14,304 nucleotides of DNA, from contig DSAV01000139.1 in assembly GCA_011046295.1 (NCBI GenBank), positions 1-14,304 of the forward strand, given 5' to 3'. The notes beneath the pieces are model-generated. The model did no database searches. It saw only the letters and a program-made list of their open reading frames with translations, and had not been told where the DNA came from. Shown piece after piece: positions 1 to 6,558 of this stretch. A program made the position numbers and the translations under genes. Numbering within the stretch: the stretch's first letter is position 1; every line of letters starts with the position of its first letter. Source of the DNA: Deltaproteobacteria bacterium. GTDB lineage: Bacteria; Desulfobacterota; Syntrophia; Syntrophales; Smithellaceae.

Positions 1-62
1 AGGTAACGACTGATCTCCTCCCGCTCATTAAGCCCCAATCGCCGATAACTTACACCTTCCAT
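1..62 (-). CDS. IS30-family transposase, N-terminal fragment cut by the window edge
   Basis: Only the first 20 codons are present, reading MEGVSYRRLGLNEREEISRY. The pattern 'YRxLxxxEREEIsrxL' is typical of the N-terminal helix-turn-helix of IS30 transposases, which bind the inverted repeats and carry out DDE-type copy-out transposition. The ATG at 60-62 is preceded by a good ribosome binding site (GGGAGG, about 8 bases upstream), and an in-frame TGA six codons upstream rules out an earlier start. The catalytic DDE residues lie outside the window, so activity cannot be judged. Confidence 0.72.
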   Translation of the reverse strand, partial: MEGVSYRRLGLNEREEISRY

Positions 63-103
63 CTCTAACGCCTCCCTTCAATATCCAACATAGGATACCA
101 AAG

Positions 104-129
104 TGTTGCGCTAGATTCTTGAGTCTAAG
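104..129. repeat. Putative terminal inverted repeat of the IS30-family element
   Basis: The plus strand reads TGTTGCGCTAGATTCTTGAG and then TCTAAG. The inner part (GCGCAACA on the minus strand) and the outer TAGACTCAA resemble IS30-type ends. The distance from the tip to the transposase ATG, about 67 bases, fits the family. The partner repeat is outside the window. Confidence 0.5.
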
Positions 130-280
130 TTAACTATTAACCATTTTTAGGCCCCGTTTTTTGGTATTAAGCCACTATTTACAATGGTAAACTACAAAAC
201 GGAAAACCCTATGCCATCTAACCAACTAAATTTATTTGACGAAATACCCGGACAGTAGTGGCAAGGGATAATTTATATGT
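130..280. other. Unassigned sequence between the IS30 end and the hppA terminator
   Basis: No convincing gene is present. There is a 15-codon open frame at 211-258 (MPSNQLNLFDEIPGQ, then TAG) without a good ribosome binding site. It could be the start of a decayed gene, since the frame continues for seven more codons after the stop. Loose inverted repeats occur around CCGTTTT (near 154-160) and AAAACGG (196-202). The stretch could be debris of an older mobile element or the remains of a gene cut by the IS30 insertion. Nothing seen decides between these. Confidence 0.35.
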
Positions 281-315
281 AAAAAAAAGGCGCCCCAAAA
301 ACGAGGCGCCTTTTT
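281..315 (-). terminator. Intrinsic terminator downstream of hppA, probably bidirectional
   Basis: Perfect complementary arms GGCGCC at 289-294 and 305-310 are extended by A/T pairs. They enclose a 10-base loop and are followed, in the leftward direction, by a run of eight T residues (281-288 as A on the plus strand). T residues on the other side (311-315) would let it work rightward too. It lies 27 bases beyond the hppA stop, so it ends the long leftward operon and insulates it from the IS element. Confidence 0.9.
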
Positions 316-341
316 ATTGGCTGAGAGACATTCAGCCTTTA

Positions 342-2777
342 TTAGTCAAGCTTTTCTTCGGAAATTCTCATCTTGTAGAAAGAACGGTAAACGAAAATCA
401 GTGCGATGATGAAGAAAGAAATGGCCAAGCCAAGTTTCAATCCCGCGTTGGTCATGGTTACCGCGATTTCCACCGCCAGAAGACCGAATAACGTCGTGAA
501 TTTAATAACAGGGTTTAACGAAACGGATGATGTATCTTTGAAGGGATCACCCACTGTATCACCGACGACCGTCGCTTCATGCAGAGGAGTATTTTTTTCC
601 TTCAGATCAACTTCCACAATTTTCTTGGCGTTATCCCAGCAGCCGCCCGCGTTGGCCATGAATACCGCCTGGTAAAGACCGAAATAAGCGATGGCCACCA
701 GATAACCGATAAAGAAATAGGGGTTAAACAAAGAAAGAGCCAGCGTCATAAAGAAAATCACGATAAAGATATTAATCATTCCCTTTTGCGCGTACTGGGT
801 GCAGATCTTGACCACTTCTTTGCTGTCGTCAATGGATGCCTCTTTCTTATCCAGGTTGATATTCTTTTTAATAAACACAACCGCTTTATAAGCGCCGGTG
901 GTTACCGCCTGGGTGGAAGCGCCGGTAAACCAATAAATGACCGCGCCGCCCATAATCAGTCCTAAAAGAATTTCCGGCTTAACCAGAGAAAGATTCGCGA
1001 TGACATTACCGAAAAGGCCGTCGAGCATGATGATAATTGCGAACACCATGGTAATTGCTCCGACAACGGCTGTTCCAATCAACATGGGTTTGGCCGTGGC
1101 TTTAAAGGTATTGCCCGCGCCGTCGGCTGATTCCAGATAATGCTTGGATAGTTCGAAATCAGGTTCAGTTCCGTATTCCTTTTTAACCGCTTCTTTAACG
1201 TCCGGACGGGTTTCAATCATCGAAAGCTCATAAATAGACTGAGCGTTATCCGAAACCGGGCCGAAACTATCGACCGCGATGGTGACCGGACCCATGCTCA
1301 AGAAGCCGAAAGCGACCAAACCGAAAGCGAAAACAGGAGCGGCAAATTTGAATGCTTCGGGCATAATCGCGAGAACTGCCGCGTGTCCCGAAACAAGGTA
1401 CGCGGTGAGCATCAGAGAAGCGATGACCAGGCCCAGCCAGAATGCCGAGAAATTACCGGCAACAAAACCGGACAAAATGTTGAGCGAAGGGCCGCCCTGA
1501 CGTGAAGCGTTGACTACTTCTTCGCAATGACGCGATTTGGTGCTGGTAAATATTTTAGTGAATTCAGGAATCAACGCGCCGGCTACTGTTCCGCAACTGA
1601 TAATAATTGCCAGCGCCCACCACAGTCCGGTGTATTCACCGGAGAGCTCGCCCAGCAGAAAATAACTGGCCAGGAAAGTAACTATGATAGAAACGGACGA
1701 TGTTATCCATACCAGATTGGTCAGCGGATGCTCAAAATTAAAATCTTTCGTTCCGGAAAAAGCAACAGAGCTAATTCCGTGGTTGATGAAATAGGAAACA
1801 AGAGAGGTAATGATCATGAGAATTCTCATGGCAAAAATCCAGACAATCAGCCTGCCGCCCATTTCCGGCGTGGAAGCCAAGGCTAATGCCAGGAAAACGA
1901 TCAGTGCGACTCCGGTAACGCCGTAAGTTTCAAAACCGTCGGCGGATGGTCCGACACTATCGCCTGCGTTGTCACCGGTGCAGTCGGCGATAACGCCGGG
2001 GTTCTTCGGATCATCTTCAGGAAGATGAAAGGCGATTTTCATTAAGTCGGAACCGATATCGGCAATCTTGGTGAAAATACCGCCGCAAATACGCAGCACG
2101 GAAGCGCCCAGTGATTCACCGATAGCAAAACCGATAAAACAGGCACCGGCAAGCTCAGGGGGGATGTAGGCCAGAATAATAATCATGACGAACAGTTCGA
2201 TGCTGACCAGAAGAAGGCCGACGCTCATGCCGGAACGCAAGCAGATATTAATGATATTGAGAGGGTTTCCGCTCAGAGATGAAAAAGCGGCGCGAGAATT
2301 GGCAACCGTGTTGATGCGTATGCCGAACCAGGCGACAGTGTAGGAGCCGAGGATACCCACAACTGAAGCAATCATAATGATAATCACGCTGGGAATGGTT
2401 TGTTCTGCCAGCCATCCGAAATAATAAATCATGCACGCCGCAATCAGAATCCAAACACCGAAAAGAAATTTTCCTTGCTGCAATAAATATGTTTTGCAGG
2501 TTTCCCAGATTGTCTGCGAAACATCCAGCATGGCTTTGTGCGCCGGCAGATTCTTGGTCTGGAAATACTGCAAAATGCCGAAGCCCATGCCAACAAGGCA
2601 GATGAGCAGACCGACGTTGAGAATCGTCATGCCTGCCAGGGAGCCGCCGATAAAGGAAACTTGGGTTAAATCAGGCAGCTGGATATTTACCTCGCTGGCG
2701 AAAGCGGTTCCGGTAAATAAGAGCAAGACAAAACCGCCGAGTAAAATTGTCCAAATACTTCGTTTGTTTTTCAACAT
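342..2777 (-). CDS. hppA: Membrane-bound proton-pumping pyrophosphatase, divergent K+-independent type
   Basis: This integral membrane enzyme hydrolyses pyrophosphate in the cytoplasm and uses the energy to export H+ (in some relatives Na+). The 811-residue protein has about 16 predicted membrane segments. An extra signal-like hydrophobic stretch (residues 8-28) makes it longer than most bacterial members. Substrate and Mg2+ motifs are present: DIGSDL at 240, DCTGDNAGD at 265-273, DSFGPVSDNA at 503-512, GAGNTFKA at 553-560, GGCWDNAKK at 711 and GDTVGDPFKD at 739. Lys559 occupies the position that is Ala in K+-dependent and Lys in K+-independent enzymes. Glu283, three residues after Asp280, sits where Na+-pump-type enzymes carry the gating Glu. 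The usual DVGADLVGKVE loop is altered and one residue shorter. These traits fit the divergent Na+-regulated H+-PPase group, which is an inference. Its SD (GGAGG) lies inside the last codons of pth, three bases from this ATG-headed frame, so the two are probably translationally coupled. Confidence 0.93.
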   Translation of the reverse strand: MLKNKRSIWTILLGGFVLLLFTGTAFASEVNIQLPDLTQVSFIGGSLAGMTILNVGLLICLVGMGFGILQYFQTKNLPAHKAMLDVSQTIWETCKTYLLQQGKFLFGVWILIAACMIYYFGWLAEQTIPSVIIIMIASVVGILGSYTVAWFGIRINTVANSRAAFSSLSGNPLNIINICLRSGMSVGLLLVSIELFVMIIILAYIPPELAGACFIGFAIGESLGASVLRICGGIFTKIADIGSDLMKIAFHLPEDDPKNPGVIADCTGDNAGDSVGPSADGFETYGVTGVALIVFLALALASTPEMGGRLIVWIFAMRILMIITSLVSYFINHGISSVAFSGTKDFNFEHPLTNLVWITSSVSIIVTFLASYFLLGELSGEYTGLWWALAIIISCGTVAGALIPEFTKIFTSTKSRHCEEVVNASRQGGPSLNILSGFVAGNFSAFWLGLVIASLMLTAYLVSGHAAVLAIMPEAFKFAAPVFAFGLVAFGFLSMGPVTIAVDSFGPVSDNAQSIYELSMIETRPDVKEAVKKEYGTEPDFELSKHYLESADGAGNTFKATAKPMLIGTAVVGAITMVFAIIIMLDGLFGNVIANLSLVKPEILLGLIMGGAVIYWFTGASTQAVTTGAYKAVVFIKKNINLDKKEASIDDSKEVVKICTQYAQKGMINIFIVIFFMTLALSLFNPYFFIGYLVAIAYFGLYQAVFMANAGGCWDNAKKIVEVDLKEKNTPLHEATVVGDTVGDPFKDTSSVSLNPVIKFTTLFGLLAVEIAVTMTNAGLKLGLAISFFIIALIFVYRSFYKMRISEEKLD

Positions 2778-2780
2778 TAA

Positions 2781-3371
2781 CTAATCCTCCTTTTTGTGAA
2801 AAGTTATATTTTTTGTCTGGTACTTGCTTATGGCTGTTTTTAAGTCTGCTAAAACAATTTCAGCGCAGGCTTCACTTGCCCAATTTATTACATCAGGCAA
2901 GATTCCTTCTTCATCCTCTTCAAAAGGTTCCAGCACATAACGCTCAACAGGCGTTTTGTCAACTGGTTTACCGATACCCAGTCTTACCCTTATAAAATCG
3001 GAAGAACCCAACTCTGATTCAACCGATGATAAACCTTTATGGCCGGCGTTTCCTCCGCCTCTTTTCAGGCGTATCGCGCCGAAGGGCAAATCAATATCAT
3101 CGTGAATGACAATCAGGTTGCTGATATCCGTTTTAAAGAACGATTGTAACTGCCTTACCGCAGCACCACTCAAATTCATGTATGTTTGAGGCTGGGCTAA
3201 AATTAATTTCTTATTTTCGATTTTTCCCTTGCCCCATAATGCCTGAAAACTTTTCTGCCTTAAATCCACTTCCAATCGGGTGGCTAATCTCTCCAGCGCC
3301 ATAAAACCGATATTGTGCCTTGTCGATTTGTAACGATTGCCGGGATTTCCCAGGCCTATTATTAAGTGCAT
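2781..3371 (-). CDS. pth: Peptidyl-tRNA hydrolase
   Basis: This cytosolic esterase frees tRNA from peptidyl-tRNAs that drop off the ribosome. The 196-residue protein matches the usual length of bacterial Pth. Key residues are visible: Asn in GLGNPG, the catalytic His in TRHNIGF, QPQTYMNLSG, the Asp of HDDID, and GGGNAGHKGL, which grips the substrate. The frame is open upstream to a GTG at 3440, but the conserved N-terminus is MHLIIGLGNPG. The ATG at 3369-3371 also has an AGGGAAC site just upstream, so that start is chosen. The gene follows rplY after a 104-base leader. It ends three bases before hppA, whose ribosome binding site it encodes. No residue looks damaged. Confidence 0.97.
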   Translation of the reverse strand: MHLIIGLGNPGNRYKSTRHNIGFMALERLATRLEVDLRQKSFQALWGKGKIENKKLILAQPQTYMNLSGAAVRQLQSFFKTDISNLIVIHDDIDLPFGAIRLKRGGGNAGHKGLSSVESELGSSDFIRVRLGIGKPVDKTPVERYVLEPFEEDEEGILPDVINWASEACAEIVLADLKTAISKYQTKNITFHKKED

Positions 3372-3475
3372 AATTTGTTCCCTTTCTTTCCCGGTTAAAG
3401 ATAATATTTTTGAGAAAAAAGAAGAAAAGGAGGGGAACACTTATTACCGCCCGATTGTATGTATTAACTATAAGT
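3372..3475 (-). promoter_or_regulatory. rplY-pth leader with a 7-bp inverted repeat covering the pth ribosome binding site
   Basis: In the transcript, TGTTCCC (from 3439-3433) can pair with GGGAACA (3382-3376). The second arm is the pth ribosome binding site itself. The first arm opens a long pyrimidine-rich tract. Pairing would hide the site, which suggests translational control of pth, but the loop is about 50 bases and no experimental support exists. No strong promoter or terminator was seen here. Confidence 0.3.
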
Positions 3476-4183
3476 TTATTTTTCCTTGTTATCTTTTTCA
3501 GTTTTATCTTTCTGCGCGGAACCTGCTGATTCATCAGCTGCTGGGGCTTCTTGTGTTCCTTCCGCCGCGGCGCCTTCTTCAGCGGCTGCTTCTTCCGGTG
3601 CCGCTTCTTCAAGTTTGGCGACCCTCATGACGGCAACGGCAACAACTGCCGCATCGGGTGGATCCAGAATGGTCACACCATCAGGAACCGCGATATCTCT
3701 TATTTTTAAAGAATCTCCGATATCAAGACCTGTGACATCAATATCAATATGGTCAGGCATATCATTGGGCAGGCACGAAACTTTAACGTCACGTTTTATG
3801 TGCTGTAGCTCTCCGCCATTATCCACTCCTACCGGTTTGCCAACAATCTGGAGGGTTACATCAACGGTGAGTTTATGTTTCATGTCGATCTCGTAGAAAT
3901 CGGCGTGGTAAAATTTTCCCGTCAGAGGCTGAACCTGCAATTCCTTGATCAAAGAAAGTTTTTCTATTTTCTTCTTTCCATCGTCGATAATCAGCTTGAT
4001 AAAGGAATTATCTTTTTTGTCTTTGCGTATTTTATCCAGGGCGTCGTTCTTAACCGCCAGCAAAAGATTTTCGGTGGAGCGCCCGTAAAAAACAGCCGGG
4101 ACAAAACCGCTTTGCCTCAGTCTGCGGGCAGGTCCTTTCTTGTGTTCTGTACGGACTTGAGCCGTTAAATCGGTTATTTCCAT
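3476..4183 (-). CDS. rplY: 50S ribosomal protein L25, long (Ctc/TL5) form
   Basis: L25 binds 5S rRNA in the large ribosomal subunit; long forms are also called general stress protein Ctc. The 235-residue protein has the N-terminal L25 barrel (residues 1 to about 95, with KKGPARRLRQSGFVPAVFYG) and the TL5-type C-terminal beta domain (about 100-185). A tail of Ala, Glu and Lys residues (about 190-235) is low-complexity and probably disordered. The ATG has an AGGAGG site six bases upstream that overlaps the prs stop codon. With only nine bases between the genes, the two are probably translated in a coupled way. The prs-rplY-pth order is common in Deltaproteobacteria and other Gram-negatives. Confidence 0.95.
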   Translation of the reverse strand: MEITDLTAQVRTEHKKGPARRLRQSGFVPAVFYGRSTENLLLAVKNDALDKIRKDKKDNSFIKLIIDDGKKKIEKLSLIKELQVQPLTGKFYHADFYEIDMKHKLTVDVTLQIVGKPVGVDNGGELQHIKRDVKVSCLPNDMPDHIDIDVTGLDIGDSLKIRDIAVPDGVTILDPPDAAVVAVAVMRVAKLEEAAPEEAAAEEGAAAEGTQEAPAADESAGSAQKDKTEKDNKEK

Positions 4184-4192
4184 TTGTTCCTC

Positions 4193-5134
4193 CTATATAA
4201 ACAATGAGCTTACTGAATCATTATAGTAAATGCGGCGCACTGCTTCCCCGAGGAGGCTGGCCACCGACAAAACTTTTATTTTTTTACATTTTTTTGCCCG
4301 GTCATTGAGCGGTATTGTGTCTGTGACGACAACTTCTTTAATTTCCGATCTTTCTATTCTTTCGAGAGCGGGGCCGGATAAAACCGGGTGCGTGCAGCAG
4401 ACGCAAACTTCCAGCGCTCCCGCGTCTTTAAGGGCTTTGCTTGCCTGAACGACAGTTCCGGCCGTGTCAATCATATCATCAAGAATAATAACTTTTTTAT
4501 CTTTAATATTTCCGATGATGTTCATTACCTGGGCTTCATTGGGGCCTTCTCTTCTTTTATCGATTATCGCCAGACTTGCCCCGAGTCTTTTGCCGAATGC
4601 GCGGGCGCGTTCGACGCCGCCGGAATCAGGAGACACAACCACTGTGTCGTTCATGTAATTTTTTTTCATATAATCAAGAAGTACCGGTGTGGCAAAAAGG
4701 TTATCAACCGGGATGTTAAAAAATCCCTGAATCTGGCCGGCATGCAAATCAAGCGAGAGCATACGGCTAGCTCCTGCGGTGGTAATAAGGTCAGCAACTA
4801 ATTTGGCTGAAATAGGCGCGCGCGGCAATACTTTTCTGTCCTGTCGGGCGTAGCCGTAATAAGGCACAACTGCGGTAATTCTATCGGCGGATGCCCGCTT
4901 CATGGCGTCAATCATGATCAGAAGTTCCATTAACATTACATTGACTGGTGAACAGGTGGATTGAATGATGAAGACATCCATGCCGCGCACATTTTCATTA
5001 ATTTCTACCTGAGTTTCACCATCACTAAATGTTGTAACGTTTGCTTTGCCCAGTGGAACACCCAAAATTTTGCAAATATTATTAGCCAGTTCAATGTTGG
5101 AATTTCCGGAAAAAATTCTGATTTTTTCTAGCAT
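4193..5134 (-). CDS. prs: Ribose-phosphate pyrophosphokinase (PRPP synthetase, class I)
   Basis: This enzyme makes PRPP from ribose 5-phosphate and ATP, supplying purine, pyrimidine, NAD, His and Trp synthesis. The 313-residue length is standard. Motifs seen are the flexible catalytic loop YARQDRK (95-101), His131 in DLHAGQIQGFF, KRREGPNE (193-200), and the PRPP/ribose-phosphate loop DDMIDTAGT (219-227). The start is MLEKIRIFSG, the usual N-terminus. Its ribosome binding site (AGGA about 11 bases upstream) is weak. The gene lies 26 bases downstream of tRNA-Gln, with no visible promoter between them, so co-transcription from ispE or further upstream is likely. It appears intact and ordinary. 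Confidence 0.97.
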   Translation of the reverse strand: MLEKIRIFSGNSNIELANNICKILGVPLGKANVTTFSDGETQVEINENVRGMDVFIIQSTCSPVNVMLMELLIMIDAMKRASADRITAVVPYYGYARQDRKVLPRAPISAKLVADLITTAGASRMLSLDLHAGQIQGFFNIPVDNLFATPVLLDYMKKNYMNDTVVVSPDSGGVERARAFGKRLGASLAIIDKRREGPNEAQVMNIIGNIKDKKVIILDDMIDTAGTVVQASKALKDAGALEVCVCCTHPVLSGPALERIERSEIKEVVVTDTIPLNDRAKKCKKIKVLSVASLLGEAVRRIYYNDSVSSLFI

Positions 5135-5160
5135 TTAAATAAATATCCTAAATAAATAAT

Positions 5161-5235
5161 TGGCTGGGGCGGGAGGATTCGAACCTCCGAATGCAGGAAC
5201 CAAAATCCTGTGTCTTGCCGCTTGACGACGCCCCA
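5161..5235 (-). tRNA. tRNA-Gln, anticodon UUG
   Basis: The minus strand folds into a complete cloverleaf of 75 bases. The acceptor stem is TGGGGCG/CGCCCCA with discriminator G and an encoded CCA end. The D arm is GTC..GAC, the anticodon stem CAGGA/TCCTG encloses loop TTTTGGT (anticodon TTG, reading CAA and probably CAG), and the T arm is GGAGG-TTCGAAT-CCTCC. It lies between ispE and prs, the same place as in many Deltaproteobacteria. It is probably cut out of the operon transcript by RNase P and 3' processing. Confidence 0.97.
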
Positions 5236-5265
5236 ATGTTTTCAGCTCAAGCCGGGCCGAGAAAT

Positions 5266-6105
5266 TTACAGTGATTGGGCACAAAATACTAAATACCGAC
5301 CGGATGTTTCCCCGCTTATCATCGCAGAGGCGTATCTAGCCGATTTTTCATCTGAAAAGATGCCAAAGACCGTGGGCCCGCTACCCGACATCAGTGCGCC
5401 AAGCGCTCCATGCTGCAGTAAAATCTGCTTTAATTTGCCTAGCTGGGGATGCATTTTAAAAGAAACTTCTTCCAAATCATTGTGTAATTGCCGTACTACA
5501 TCTCCTAAGGCGCAAAGCCGCGGAATGCTATAATTAATTTTTTTACTTGTCAATCTTAAATTGAGATTATCATAAACAGTTTTTGTGGAAAGCGGAAATT
5601 GGGGATTAATGAGAACAACGTAAAATTCAGGGATATTTTTGCACGTTTTTAGCTGATTGCCGATTCCTGCCGCAAAAGCTTTATCGGAAAAAATGAAGAA
5701 AGGCACGTCAGCCCCCAGCTGTTCGGCGAGAGACAGGAGGGTTTTCTTTTTCAGGCCGAAGGAGAACATCTTGTTTAAGGCCGTCAAAGTAGCGGCTGCG
5801 TCGGAACTTCCACCGCCGAGACCCGCGGCCGGTGGGATTCTTTTATTTAGATTGATTTCAACGCCTGATGAATAGCCGACATGGCTGAAGATCAACTCCG
5901 CGGCGCGATATACTAAATTATCTTTGCCGGTTGGTAAAGTCGCGTCAGTGCATGTAAGGATGATGCCTTCCGGCTTCGGCGTTAATGCAAGCTCGTCATA
6001 AAGGGATATTTTGTGGATCAGGGAGAAAATGTCATGATAACCGTCCGGACGCTTGCGCACGACGCGTAGAAAAAGGTTGATTTTTGCCGGGGCGAGAATG
6101 CGCAT
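5266..6105 (-). CDS. ispE: 4-diphosphocytidyl-2-C-methyl-D-erythritol kinase
   Basis: IspE is the fourth enzyme of the MEP (non-mevalonate) isoprenoid pathway. It phosphorylates CDP-methylerythritol at the 2-hydroxyl using ATP. The protein is a 279-residue GHMP kinase. Motif 1 is MRILAPAKINLFL with the catalytic Lys8; the ATP loop is PPAAGLGGGSSDAA (91-104); the catalytic Asp is in GADVPFF (132-138); and the C-terminal motif is MSGSGPTVFG (239-248). Length and motifs are normal. The start codon lies one base after the stop of the upstream DUF1844 gene (TGAGATG), with no separate ribosome binding site required, so translation is probably coupled. tRNA-Gln follows after 30 bases. Confidence 0.96.
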   Translation of the reverse strand: MRILAPAKINLFLRVVRKRPDGYHDIFSLIHKISLYDELALTPKPEGIILTCTDATLPTGKDNLVYRAAELIFSHVGYSSGVEINLNKRIPPAAGLGGGSSDAAATLTALNKMFSFGLKKKTLLSLAEQLGADVPFFIFSDKAFAAGIGNQLKTCKNIPEFYVVLINPQFPLSTKTVYDNLNLRLTSKKINYSIPRLCALGDVVRQLHNDLEEVSFKMHPQLGKLKQILLQHGALGALMSGSGPTVFGIFSDEKSARYASAMISGETSGRYLVFCAQSL

Positions 6106-6106
6106 C

Positions 6107-6511
6107 TCAGGCCTTTTCTTTGACGTATCTCATTTTCAGCTCGTAGATAACCCCCTGAATCAAATTTGCTTCATTTGCATCCAGATTGCCTTTTGTTTTC
6201 TCGTGCAGCATATCCAGTATATCAATGGTTTGCTTAACCGCGGGCAGATTCTTTTGCGGTTTTGCGCCCTCTGTTTCCGGGAAATCGCCGAAATGATACA
6301 GGGCGGAAGTACTCAAAGACAAAACGAAGTTGGAAAAATTCACAGGAAAATCAAATTCCGGTTCTGGAGGTGATTGTGGTTCGTTTGCGCTTTCGCGCTT
6401 ATCTTCGGCGGCTGTTTTCGGTTTTTCTTCTGCGGGGCGGGATTCTTCAGAATCTCCGGAAAAACGCTTGTCTTTTATGACAAAACCGGAATCTTTTTTC
6501 TTTTCTTCCAT
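6107..6511 (-). CDS. DUF1844 family protein of unknown function
   Basis: The C-terminal half (about residues 55-130) shows the DUF1844 pattern: FSNFVLSLSTSALYHFGDFP, then NLPAVKQTIDILDMLHEKTKGNL, then LIQGVIYELKMRYV. The function of the family is not known. The N-terminal half is rich in Lys, Glu, Ser and Pro and probably disordered; no signal peptide or membrane segment is seen. Two in-frame ATGs exist. The first (6520) abuts the AGGAGG site with no spacing, whereas the second (6511) has the ideal nine-base gap. The 134-residue form is therefore chosen. The gene sits between clpB and ispE and its stop nearly touches the ispE start, which implies a shared transcript. Confidence 0.85.
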   Translation of the reverse strand: MEEKKKDSGFVIKDKRFSGDSEESRPAEEKPKTAAEDKRESANEPQSPPEPEFDFPVNFSNFVLSLSTSALYHFGDFPETEGAKPQKNLPAVKQTIDILDMLHEKTKGNLDANEANLIQGVIYELKMRYVKEKA

Positions 6512-6520
6512 AGGCGTCAT

Positions 6521-6526
6521 CCTCCT
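6521..6526 (-). promoter_or_regulatory. Ribosome binding site that decides the DUF1844 start
   Basis: AGGAGG on the minus strand lies directly against one ATG (6520, zero spacing) and nine bases from the next in-frame ATG (6511). The second start is favoured. Confidence 0.75.
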
Positions 6527-6558
6527 GTAATTATGAATAAATATATTATTGAAAGCTT

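Larger units (their letters stand above)
1..129 (-). mobile_element. IS30-family insertion sequence, one end only
   Basis: The window opens inside an insertion sequence that continues beyond its left edge. The start of an IS30-type transposase reads leftward from 62. About 40 bases upstream of it, at 104-128, is a stretch that reads on the minus strand as TTAGACTCAAG followed by ATCTAGCGCAACA. This resembles the terminal inverted repeat of IS30 (TAGA.TCAA then CGCAACA), as I recall that sequence. The outer tip is therefore placed near 129. The other end, the target duplication and the full transposase are outside the window, so the element cannot be confirmed as intact. Confidence 0.6.

Noticed and set aside
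3372..3440. N-terminal extension of Pth from a GTG at 3440
   Set aside because: The family begins at MHLIIGLGNPG. The extension is a pyrimidine-tract translation with no conservation, and a ribosome binding site precedes the ATG at 3371.
3486..3896. 136-codon plus-strand frame rich in Ser and Ala
   Set aside because: It is the antisense shadow of the Ala/Glu-rich L25 tail, and the low-complexity sequence is explained by that.
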